Shown here piece by piece: positions 1 to 10,100 of a stretch of 64,000 nucleotides of DNA. The notes under the pieces are model-generated. The model worked only from the letters and a program-made list of their open reading frames with translations, had not been told where the DNA came from and did not search any database. The position numbers and the translations under genes are program-made. Every line of letters begins with the position of its first letter. The stretch's first letter is position 1. The DNA lies in assembly GCA_964017045.1 (NCBI GenBank), contig OZ024804.1, positions 22,510,537-22,574,536 of the forward strand. Direction: 5' to 3'. The stretch comes from Omphiscola glabra. Its lineage: Eukaryota; Mollusca; Gastropoda; Lymnaeidae.

Positions 1-35
1 GCTGGGCAGAAACTTTTCTGGTGGCCACCTCAAAG
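1..35 (+). CDS. IAH1: IAH1-like esterase, partial internal exon (window edge)
   Basis: This is the probable 3' end of an internal exon, cut by the window start. Frame 2 is open with no stop over 11 codons and ends at a GT donor (bases 36-37). The single leftover base joins in phase with the two bases that open the exon at 161. Homology is weak because the fragment is short; the call rests mainly on position and on the phase match. Confidence 0.5.
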
Positions 36-160
36 GTGATATTGTTAACTATGAGTAAAACATAAATTTTTTTAAAATGTCTTCTGTATTTAAATGTATT
101 AGATGTCTCACTAGTGGTTATTTAAAATATTTTATGAATGTTTTATTTAAAAAGGTAAAG

Positions 161-273
161 TCTTGAGTAAGAACAATGAAAACACAGCGATCTATGCACA
201 AGCTTGCTGCCAAGTTGCCGATGAAATGGGGACGAAGAAAGTTGATCTTTACTCTGTGATGATAAACACCGAG
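161..273 (+). CDS. IAH1: IAH1-like esterase, penultimate exon
   Basis: The exon follows an AG at 159-160 and ends in GAG before GTATGC. It encodes a segment with NTAIYAQACCQVADEMGTK and then VDLYSVM, which aligns with the part of isoamyl acetate-hydrolysing esterase (IAH1; SGNH/GDSL hydrolase) just before its last catalytic block (human counterpart: YANACLQVAQDCG, LDLWTLM). IAH1 enzymes hydrolyse short-chain acetate esters. The donor is in phase 0 and continues at 717. The intervening intron holds a 62-bp tandem repeat. Confidence 0.8.
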
Positions 274-360
274 GTATGCTGTCTCTGTTCAATCATAATT
301 TCTACTTTGTCATTTTTGGATGATGCTAGTTTGAACCATTTTAATCAGAGCAACCGCTAT

Positions 361-537
361 TGTTATGTGACAATATCTGCATGTTGTTTATTAACAACAG
401 TATCAATTCTGGCCAGATAGGATTGTATGTGACAATATCTGCATGTTGTATATTAACAACAGTATCAATTCCGGCCAGATAGGATTGTATGTGACAATAT
501 CTGCATGTTGTATATTAACAACAGTATCAATTCCGGC
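361..537. repeat. 62-bp tandem repeat, about 3 copies, in IAH1 intron
   Basis: The segment starting GTGACAATATCTGCATG recurs at 367, 429 and 491. Copies differ by a few bases. It is wholly intronic. Confidence 0.9.
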
Positions 538-716
538 TCCTATCTGGTTTGTGTATTGAAAATGAAACATTTTATTTTAAAGCTGCATTCACTAATATTT
601 AAAATCTAAACATATATTTTGTTAACTATGAAAATTTATGTACTACATATGTTATGTAAGCTATCAAAATACTTTAGTTTTGTAATTCCTGTAAGCGGGC
701 AAAATGTCTGTTGCAG

Positions 717-893
717 GATTTCACTGCACTTCTTGATGATGGTCTTCACCTGTCTGAGAAAGGCAGCCAGCTGTTGTTTGATCAACTCCAGCCTATCATT
801 GAAAAGCTCACCGCCCATCTACCAGCAGCTTGGTTCCCATTCCATGATCAAGTGGACTTGGAGCATTTAGAAAAGTCTCTGTTGAGCTTCTAA
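717..893 (+). CDS. IAH1: IAH1-like esterase, last exon with catalytic Asp/His block and stop
   Basis: The acceptor is TTGCAG (711-716) and the stop TAA is at 891-893, giving 58 residues. The exon opens DFTALLDDGLHLSEKG, the block V signature DGxHLSxxG of SGNH hydrolases, which supplies the catalytic Asp and His. Human IAH1 has SDGLHLSPKG at the same place, followed by a similar C-terminal helix (FDQLQPIIEKL here). The catalytic Ser and oxyanion-hole exons lie left of the window. The gene is transcribed towards the myosin gene on the other strand, so the two genes converge. Confidence 0.9.
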   Translation, partial: DFTALLDDGLHLSEKGSQLLFDQLQPIIEKLTAHLPAAWFPFHDQVDLEHLEKSLLSF

Positions 894-1000
894 ATCTTAG
901 GTTTATTACCTTGAACTTGAAGAGTCATTTTATTTACATTTCTTTGAAACTAAGCTGTTATAATTTGGGTTGATTTATTACATAAGGATATTTTTTTTTT

Positions 1001-1006
1001 ATTAAA
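1001..1006 (+). promoter_or_regulatory. candidate poly(A) signal for IAH1 (ATTAAA)
   Basis: ATTAAA lies 108 bases after the IAH1 stop and follows a T tract. It is a common variant of the poly(A) signal. A canonical AATAAA at 1540-1545 is the alternative, and the sequence alone does not say which is used. Confidence 0.35.
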
Positions 1007-1539
1007 GACACTGTTTATTGGGTTACATGATAAATTTTTGTGATTCTATAATCACTTTTCATTTAAACAAATGCTTATTTGCCCAGCTTATGATTACAAC
1101 ATTTCTTACGAAATGGAAAAGATTTTTGTAAACCTCACTGATTAAGGGAAGATTTGATGTTCTTATTTATGCAGACCTTGCCTTTATAGTCTGAGAGAAT
1201 TTGTGTTTAAATTTTTTGTTATTGAAGTAACATCATTTTCTTTTTGTATTAGTGTTAGTCTTATATTAAATTCATTGCTTATGGTAACTATACAAAAAAG
1301 GCAAGTTTGGGCGCATCATTTTACAGAACATATTTGATACATGGGAACTCTTTTATGGACCAGCTACACTAAAAAAAAAAGCTTTGATTTTTGTATGATG
1401 TAAGTGGCAAACGGTTTGATTCCTGTATACTTAATGTATAATGTTCGCTGATCACATGTTGAGACACTATGGTGCATAAGTATTTGAATATTACATTTCT
1501 AGACACGGCTGATTTTCAATTGTACACTGAATATGACAC

Positions 1540-1545
1540 AATAAA
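1540..1545 (+). promoter_or_regulatory. candidate distal poly(A) signal for IAH1 (AATAAA)
   Basis: Canonical AATAAA about 650 bases after the stop codon, in AT-rich sequence. It would give a longer 3' UTR. Confidence 0.35.
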
Positions 1546-1941
1546 ATAACAAGAAAATTACACATCTTGGTTCTTTCAGATTGTATTGATAGAATAACGA
1601 TATGAATATAAATAACTAAGTTTCCAAGCCACAAAATCAATCAACTCATAACATTGGAAACAAAAGACCCCAAATCTTCAATGTTATACAGTAAGCCAAA
1701 ATTAATCAGGCAGTAAATACAAACAAGCATAAAGAAGTTTTGATTGTAAACTAATGAAGTATAAATAACTACGGACTGTTAGCTAAGAAGTACACTGAAA
1801 ATTATTAAAATTATAGCCAAAGACATCACAGGATTACTTTAGTGTCCATTGGTTTGTGTGTGTGTAAGGGGGTTTGGAGGTGCGACATTGTGACTTATTC
1901 CAGAAGGCAGCTATTTTTGGTTAATTTCTCATGTGCTAGAT

Positions 1942-2096
1942 CGGTTCTCAACCCGTGGGCCGCCTAAGACCATCTGAAAATGCATATACTCTACGGTTAT
2001 GAAGTGGCAACAGAAATAATTGTGTGGCTGGGGGGTCGCCACAACATGACGAACTGTATTAAAGGGTCGCTGCATTAGGAAGGTTGAGAACCACTG
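1942..2096. mobile_element. SPIN-type hAT MITE, internally deleted copy
   Basis: The ends are inverted (GGTTCTCAACC on the left, GGTTGAGAACCACTG on the right). The interior carries GTCGCCACAACATGA, AACTGTATTAAAGGGTCGC and CGCCTAAGACCATC, which I recognise as the non-autonomous SPIN hAT consensus. An 8-bp target duplication flanks it (TGCTAGAT at 1934-1941, TGTTAGAT at 2097-2104, 7 of 8 matching). Three bases are missing from the left terminus. Family assignment is from memory. Confidence 0.8.
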
Positions 2097-2104
2097 TGTT
2101 AGAT

Positions 2105-3300
2105 AGACACAATTGGTATCTGATAATAATCTTAAAATTGCATGAATATGTTGGATTTCATGTGGATTTGATTTTATATTGCAATGACTTTAAGGTGGAT
2201 AACTTCTATGCCATTAAAACTGTTATCCGAATTGCAAGTGTTTTTTTTTTTTAAAGTTTCCTTTTAATCATTAAAATATTGTCAATTACAAGTACAAAGC
2301 TCATCTAAACTAGATTCTATAAACTTTGTCCAACATACACCAGCTAAGCTACATTCTATTTTCTTTTGATATATAATGGCTAGATTCTATTACTTTATCT
2401 AACCTATTGTCCTAAGCAAGTAATAAATAACAAAGTCTAGACATTTTCTATGCTAAGTTAAGCTTCACTGCATTACAGTTACAAATGATGCTTTTTTTGG
2501 ATTGTTAGTCTTAAAGTAAATAAATCATAAAGCAATTCCACAAATGATTTCAATGTTGCTGTCAAATACATTTGTAAAACTTTATTAGAAAAAAAAAATG
2601 TGAGCTAATATATAACATTGATAGAATAATATAAGAATTAGCAACATCAATATAACAACATAAGCACCAGTTATAATGAGATAGTTGTGGACAAAACAAG
2701 GAAAAAAAAAGATTGTCAACATAATTGAAAGATGTCAAATAGACAAGATTCAGATTGAATAAATAACATGTACACACTTATAGACTTGAGGTTATACTAT
2801 TTATAACAGAACACAATATAGATTATTTAACAAGCAAATTTATTATATAATATAATGGGGGAAAAAATAATACAAGCCCATATTATTTTGCTCACCCATT
2901 TTAAGTGAAGGGTGAGACAATGAATACAGTATGTAAGCATTGGTCTGGCTAGTTTCAGTATGACAGTAAAAAGGATTCCTCACATCTAATACAATACATG
3001 TCCATCTAACAAGAATGAGCATTTCCACAGTTCAAAAACTATGAGATGAGCATAGTCAAGTTAGTTGTGGATGAGCTACAGAGCCAAAATTGGGTACACA
3101 AATTTGTGGAATATTTCAATCACCAAAGAAACTCTACTGAAAAATGTGTAATTAAATAGCATATCCAATGTTTAGAGGATGTATATAAAAGTAAATAAAC
3201 ATTGAACAATCTGATTTTTAAAAATAAAAGTTTCTTCTTTGAAACAAACAAAAAATTAAAAAAATATATTTCTATTAGTATTAGTAACTTCCTCAATAAA
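2105..3300. other. AT-rich intergenic sequence, no gene seen
   Basis: Open frames here are short and show no conserved motif. A few A/T homopolymers are present. I see no RNA gene. Confidence 0.6.
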
Positions 3301-3559
3301 AATTGAAGGGCCCGAGTAGAAAAAGTACTTAAGTTACAATTTTGCAAAAATGAGTTAAGCCTGGCATTATATTTGATTACTTCCCCTGAATTATTGCTGT
3401 AAATATCATTCATGAAAAATGTCCATAAGTGTTTGATACAGAGTTACCTCCAGCAGCCTTTTATGGATGTAAATAAGAATTTAAAAACTTAAAACTCATT
3501 TTTTTTCTCAAAAACTGCAAAAATACACTTAAGTACTTTTTCTACTCGGCCCTTCAATT
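3301..3559. mobile_element. MITE with about 30-bp terminal inverted repeats
   Basis: The left end (3301-3332) and right end (3529-3559) are near-perfect inverted copies, including AGTAGAAAAAGTACTTA; the left arm carries one extra C. The 200-bp interior has no coding capacity. The ends begin AATT, so the target duplication is ambiguous and the superfamily is not assigned. Confidence 0.8.
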
Positions 3560-4699
3560 GTTTTTCCATTAAAAAAATCTTTTTTTTTTTTTGTATTGTC
3601 TTCGTATGATCCTGTTTTAGGTCAAACAAAAACAATTAACAAGAAAGTCATTTTTAATTAAAAAACTTTAAAAAAAATATTTTATCTTAACAAAGGACCA
3701 AATAGGAAACGTGTCTTATCTGCTCTATACAGTAAAATTTAATCACAAAATAATGTATACTTGAAAAAACAGGAGAAAATCCTAGAATAAACTAGATAGT
3801 TAAAAATATATGTTGCTGGCTACAGTGTATGTGCTGTTTCCTTTACATACACATTATGCATTTCAATATTGACCATAAACATAATTTGTAACGGGGGAAA
3901 AATAACAAATATTTTTAAGATTAAAATGGCTCAGATCAAAACCATGCAAAACGTTTTATTTAAATAGGCTCTTGTTTACATGAAAAGGAAATCCCTGTGT
4001 AAGACAGTAGGGGTGGCCTACAAAATGATTGTTTAAAAGAAAGAAAATAAAAAATATGGTTTCCCTTCTTCCGTTTATATTCCAAATAAATAAATTATGT
4101 TGACATTCATAACTTGCTTGATAACGCCCATCAACAGTTGACCTTAAACAGGGCTACTAGATGGCACTTAAACTGTTTTTTTCTTCAATGAACTACAAAC
4201 ACAAAAGACAACAAACATGATGAATGTTACACATTTTTATACTCATTGGTTGTATAAATGTACATCACACATCAGCCACCACTGTTCTGTATAGCAACAA
4301 GAAGAACAAAATTCAAATTCAGGTGGGCAATTTTTGCATAATTTAACATTAGACAAATTCAAATTGAGGTTGGTAATTTTGCAAAAATTCAACATCTGAA
4401 AGCTCTACTGTTTGGTCCAAAGAAATGTTGATTTGAAAAAAAAAAGAAAAGATTAGCAAACGTCAGCAGATCCCTTCTATTGTTAATAATTCATTAATTT
4501 TTAAAGCTACATTTCGAAGTACATCATTAAGTTTTGGGAAATATCAATGGTTATAAAGGCTTGTCTTTAGGAGATTTCAACTACAAAAATGTGAATGTTA
4601 CATTCGCAGTCGTTTAAAAATGTTGTGTTTTGCAGGATTTTCAGAAAGTCTGTTTTGTGGAAGAGTTTCATGTTCAGTAATAATTATGCTCAGGTTGAG
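3560..4699. other. AT-rich intergenic sequence, no gene seen
   Basis: No conserved coding segment or structured RNA is visible. The region lies between the convergent IAH1 and myosin genes and may include far downstream 3' UTR of either. Confidence 0.5.
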
Positions 4700-5046
4700 T
4701 TGTTTTTTTTTAAAGCCCATGGTTGGCTCAGGCTACCTCAACAAACTCATCCAAGAGTGTACCCACTTGGTTTATAGTTAACCTTTTCAAATTGTGCAAT
4801 GCAAGGCTACCACTGATAAGCTTACCCAAGACTTGGTGTGTACAAATTTTGGCAGACATTTTAAACTTGCCCAAAGTCATAATACCACTGACATACATAT
4901 CCAAAAGATTTTCTTGGCAGACAGTATTCTTTAAATGTAAACTTAAAGCATGGAGTAAGGTTATTAAAAAGTTCAGCTGAACAATCTCTTTCAATTTCCA
5001 AACCATATCACAAGTTCATGCAGCCGGCCACCTCTCACATGTGGCG
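4700..5046 (+). mobile_element. dispersed repeat, copy A (inverted relative to copy at 12952)
   Basis: The 347-bp block matches the reverse complement of 12952-13300 throughout, sharing for example CAATGCAAGGCTACCACTGA, ACAAATTTTGGCAGAC and GGCCACCTCTCAC. It has no convincing reading frame. A SINE or degenerate MITE is likely. Its right end is partly re-duplicated at 5041-5090. Confidence 0.8.
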
Positions 5047-5090
5047 GCCACCTGTCACATGCAGTCAGCCACCTCTCACATGTGGCGTCA

Positions 5091-6904
5091 TTGTGAGCCA
5101 AGTACTCACTGCTCAGCTCATTGCATACATTTTCTGGCATGTCCCTTTCCTATTGTTAATTTAAACTTGAAAAAACTTGTCTCTGTCTGTCTTCATCTGG
5201 TAATGCACATTGGACACAAAATCAATTTAGATAAAAAATTATGACAATTATTTGAGGACAGTTGCGGTCAAGTAACTTTGGTAACAGTAGGTGATTCAAA
5301 CGACTACAATTCTGTGTCTTTGCTTTTGGTCGGCAGGCAAGATTAATTTTTCCTTGTCGCTCTTAAAGTCATACGAATGGTTGTGTTGGGTCAATGCTTT
5401 TTTTTTCTTTCTTCTAAATACTATTATCATGAAAATAATTAGCATTTATTAGCCAATACATTATGGTAAAGCTCAATTAATATTTACACTTGCTTGGATA
5501 AAGTTATGGGGAAGTTATAAAACCCAGACTTTATAAGTGTTGATAAATGTCAGAATTGAATGAATTGTCAGATGCAAAGAGTTTGTTGGCAGTAAACATG
5601 TTGGAAACCTGAATGTTCAGGTCAAGTTACTGATGGTGAATTCAATTGTTCAGTTTAATCCCATTTAATTAAGACATCATTTGATAAAATTCTAAAGCTA
5701 TAGAAAATCAACAGCATTTTTATTTCTTTTAAAAACTTTAAATATTAAACAAATTAAGTCAAAGGATGGCTAAAAAATTTTTAACGCTAAAAATACTTTC
5801 AAGTATTTTATTTTCCCCTTCACCAATATTCTAAGTTTTTAATATTTTCTAAATATTTATTTTTAAAATCATAAATAAAAAGTCATTGCTAAGTTTTGGC
5901 ACTTAAATAAATGTACAGAATCTGTTTTATTGAGGGACAACAATATGATTGAAAATTGAAGAACGAATGTCCACAAATCCATGTGGTGTTCAACACCAAC
6001 TTCAGGATTATTTGTTGCATTATGCTATTTCAATGAGTGAGCTCTTTAGTTCATTGCGTTTTCATTTTTTTAAAAATATATATAAATTTTAGCAGAGCTT
6101 ATTGTATGCTAAATAACATGCATGAGAACGTTGATTGAAAAATTTAAAGCTATTCATTCTTGGAATTCGTTTCAGGTGGATGTCCCTAGTTTTATCATTG
6201 AGAAATATCAAGATGATTTGAAAGCACCAATAAACACAGCTTGATGTGTAGACAGAAAGTTATTGTACTATTGATCAAAACAAAGATTTCATCATGTCGA
6301 GACTGCAGTTGATTACTTAAGGATGGTGATGAAATAATGGACAAATAAATTTTAGGGCGGCAAAGCAAATATTTATACATAAATCGTCTTCAAACTACTT
6401 AAACATAGTGTTATTTTTCTCAAGTCGTCTACAGCATTAATAACGAATATAGTGATACATTTTTACAAAACACATGAATACGACTAGCAGAGCATTTCAA
6501 CATTATAAATATATATTGTTACATTGTGTACAAGTCAATCAAATTAGCTATTCTTGGCTTGTATAGACAGATCCAGGTTTTAAAATGTCTGAAGCCACAA
6601 AGTGCAGAGTAAAGGGAAATAAATCAAGGCGAGGTTTGTAAAAGGTGAACATTGCATGAAGAAAGCTGCATTTTTTGACTCATGCATATTACACACGAAT
6701 TCAGATCTCCAATACATTGGTCAACTTCATTCACTCAATAGTTTGGTTAAAAGATAACAAAATTTCAGACTAAAACGTAAAATTCACTTGTGTAAAGCAA
6801 GTCAGCATATCTACTTCCAGTGGAGAAAACAATTTAACTTGTCTTTAGAGGAAAGAAAAGTTTTGTCATGTTTTTTTTAAAATTTTAAATGCTTGAAAAA
6901 CAAG
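5091..6904. other. AT-rich sequence downstream of the myosin stop; probable 3' UTR plus intergenic
   Basis: The part nearest 7008 should be myosin 3' UTR (minus strand). A minus-strand AATAAA is present at 5926-5931, one of several possible poly(A) signals. No gene is seen. Confidence 0.4.
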
Positions 6905-7007
6905 ACCAGTAAATTGGGATACTAGTACAGAGAGTTCAGTGATACTATCTTGAACTAGTAAATTGGGATACTAGTATGGAGTGTTCAGTGATTCTAACTA
7001 TCTTGAA
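6905..7007. repeat. about 50-bp direct duplication just after the myosin stop codon
   Basis: AGTAAATTGGGATACTAGTA followed by a GTTCAGTGAT segment occurs twice. It lies in the myosin 3' UTR on the minus strand, immediately next to the stop. Confidence 0.75.
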
Positions 7008-7131
7008 TCATGACTCGATGATGTCTAGTTTATTTCCTTTCCTAGCAATTTTGATATTCCCATTGGCAACATCAGTTTGTGTCTTCTTGAAGGAAACTTG
7101 AATTGTTGAACCTCTGAAATCTGCTTGCAAC
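7008..7131 (-). CDS. MYO1B: myosin I exon 33, C-terminus and stop (residues 1118-1158)
   Basis: Encodes [18 protein letters not shown] and ends KLDIIES before TGA at 7008-7010. The acceptor is ATATCTAG. No SH3 domain follows, as expected for the short-tailed MYO1A/B group. Confidence 0.92.
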
Positions 7132-10100
7132 CTAGATATATGATAGATAAGGAAAAAATGTAAACCATAAAGCCCTGTCACTTCTCTGGTATTTATTTGT
7201 CATTTAATATTCATCACCATATTAATCAAAATAATAAATATCTCCTTTTCTATTTATTTCTTTTGGTTTTGACTAATATTTGTCCTAAATAAAAAATGGG
7301 ATTTTCTCTAGTACAGCAGCTGCACATGTAGACCACGATGTAAGTTTTTATTTCAATAAAGAAAATTAATAATCACGAAATTTCAAGCTAACTAGACTAC
7401 AGTAAATAATTAAATAAAGTTTTTGTAATAAATTCCTTTTCTCTTGAAGCTATACATTGTTTACATATTCTTGGTAGCTTTAGGTTGACATTTTACTTTG
7501 ATGACGATTATAATAAAAGTTTGTAGCTTAGCTAAAAACTTACTGGGGTAAAATTTGAACCTCAGGTGGTTTCCCGATACTATTTTGGATGACCATCAAT
7601 GTCTTTGTCACTGCCTCAATCACATGACTTGTGCTGAAGATAAAATCTCCTTTCTTGGATGCTATGTCTCCATTCTCCTGGAAAACAATGTGAAATGAAG
7701 GAAATTAGCAATTTCTTAGTGAGTTTTATATTTTCTATTTACACAAAAAAAATTAATAAATTTGCAGAGCAATCATATGGAAAGATTAAGACAAAATGTA
7801 TACACTAAGAAAAAACAATGATGTATTATTTGATATAAATTGCCATTAGCATGGAAAAAATATAACCCACCTTTTGGCCTTTATTTTACCACTTAATCAA
7901 TGTTAATTAATGGATTCACAAATTTAATGCTGGAGCTCTATTTATGAAAACAGCATCACTAACTATCCGTTATGTGGTACAGTGTTCTAATGACTTTAAC
8001 AAATCATATTCTTATAAATGACTGCAATAATTTTAAGCTGAAAGACAACTGATAGTCCATGCAACAAATAAAGGCAAAAACAGATTTCTAATGAAACATT
8101 TTTCCTTCAGAAAATATCAAGTGGCTCCCCGTAATGTGATAAAAAAGAAGAAGTAAGTATTGTGTTTTCCTTTATTCTTATAATGCATGTTTCAGTAAAA
8201 AAAATAATACTACGGCCACCTCCCACCCCCTTTTTTTTCCTTCTTCCTTCAGCCTAATCAAATATACTGAACATTTTGCAAGACATTTACTCCAAAATGT
8301 ATATATTGTAAATAAAAACTTTATATCACACAACCACATATTTTTAAAACACTTTGACTGAGTTTATAATTTGCTAACAAGATAATTGGTTTTTTTTGCT
8401 GTTCATCTTCCAACTGAATTCCATCAAGGCAAACTCCTCCACCCCACAAACTTCCATTTATCTCAAATTTATGTTTTAAAAAAAGATCTTAGAGAGAGCA
8501 AGAATTCACACCATTTATAGTTAAATAAATATTCATAAATAATTAAAATAATATTTCATCAAAAAGTTGGTCCGACATAACTTGTAAACCAAATCAAGAT
8601 CAATTACATTTTTCAAATATTAAAATTTTTGCTTTAGTTTTTAAATGAAAATAAAAACTAATTCTGAGCTTTATTTTGGATGTTTTCAACTGCACATAGA
8701 CATAAATATTGAAATTTGATAAAGTAGTGTCAGCATAAAAAGAAGACTTGATAGAAAAAAAAAATTTGATTTATATTTTTGAATGTAAATATTTTGTGTT
8801 CGAGATTAAAAAGCATTTGTATTTAAAGTTGAATCTACATTATTAACATTTAATTATTGTTTTTTTTGTAGTTGCAACAATCAAACATGTAGGCAGTGAC
8901 AAAATGAGCTTCACAACAACCAGACCTGAAGAGAATTAAGACACAATTTTGGACAGTGGCTACTGGTAGCAACATATGTCAGTTTGTGCAAAAGTAACCC
9001 AATTAACAGTTCATATAAAAAATGCAAAGTGACTGAAAAAAAACAAATAATTTTTGCATTTGAAAACGTTATACAAAACTAACCAATTGAAACTGAATGA
9101 AACTAATGAAACGTTCAAGTTAATTCACTCAATTACAAAAAAAAAATATTAACAGAATCTTGAAATAAGAGTTGCATGCATCAATGAAAAGCTGAGAGAA
9201 GGCAAGTTTACAATTAAGATAAGACTGTTGTCAGTAAACAGTGATGCAGATAAATAACATGAAAACTAGAGCTTAAGCTTGAGATAACAAACAGTGAAAG
9301 AAAAGGTCATTCCATCTGCATGCTGCTGAACAACACCATTCTCTTTTATTTTGAATTCCTAAAAACTCATTCCATGTTTAAACTAAATTGTTTTCATGGA
9401 ATCTAGTAAATTTGTACATACTTGATTTTTACAAATCAAATCTGAGCAAATTACTAGGACTTAGATGAAACAGGTAACATGGAATAAAAATCAATGGAAA
9501 TAAAAAGCAACTCAAGGTCTCAACTCACTCGTCCGCCATCATCATCTTCTTCCTCATCTCTTTCATCTTCTTCATCCTCCATTAGCTGTTAATAAGTAGC
9601 ATTTCACAAACAAACAAAATAACATTGAATTTTTTTTTTTTTTGAACCATCTGTTAAAGCATTACCAGTCAGAATTGTTTTTAAAATGTTTGAGGTTTCC
9701 ATTAGTTTTCTTGTTCAAATAAATTCATCCATAATATCACTAGACATGGTTGACGACAAAAGAATGAACTGTTTTTTCCTTTGCTATTTATGAAATGTTG
9801 CTGAGAACAATAGAAAACCTCTAAAGGTGCAGTTAAACATCAAATAGTTAGAGCAATATTGATTATTTGATATTAATTATAAGAGCTGCAAAGACCTTTA
9901 TCATCAATCGCCAAATGAACTGCCTATTATTAATAATAATCATGGAAGCCGATGATTTTCTAAAAGTTAGATCTTGTTGAATTTTTTATTTTTTTTTGTT
10001 GAATTTATCACATGGAAAGATATTTTTAATTAGGAGTTCAGTCAATTTTATTTAATTTAAAATTGTGAATAAATTATTTTCAATTGTTGGCATTGATCGA

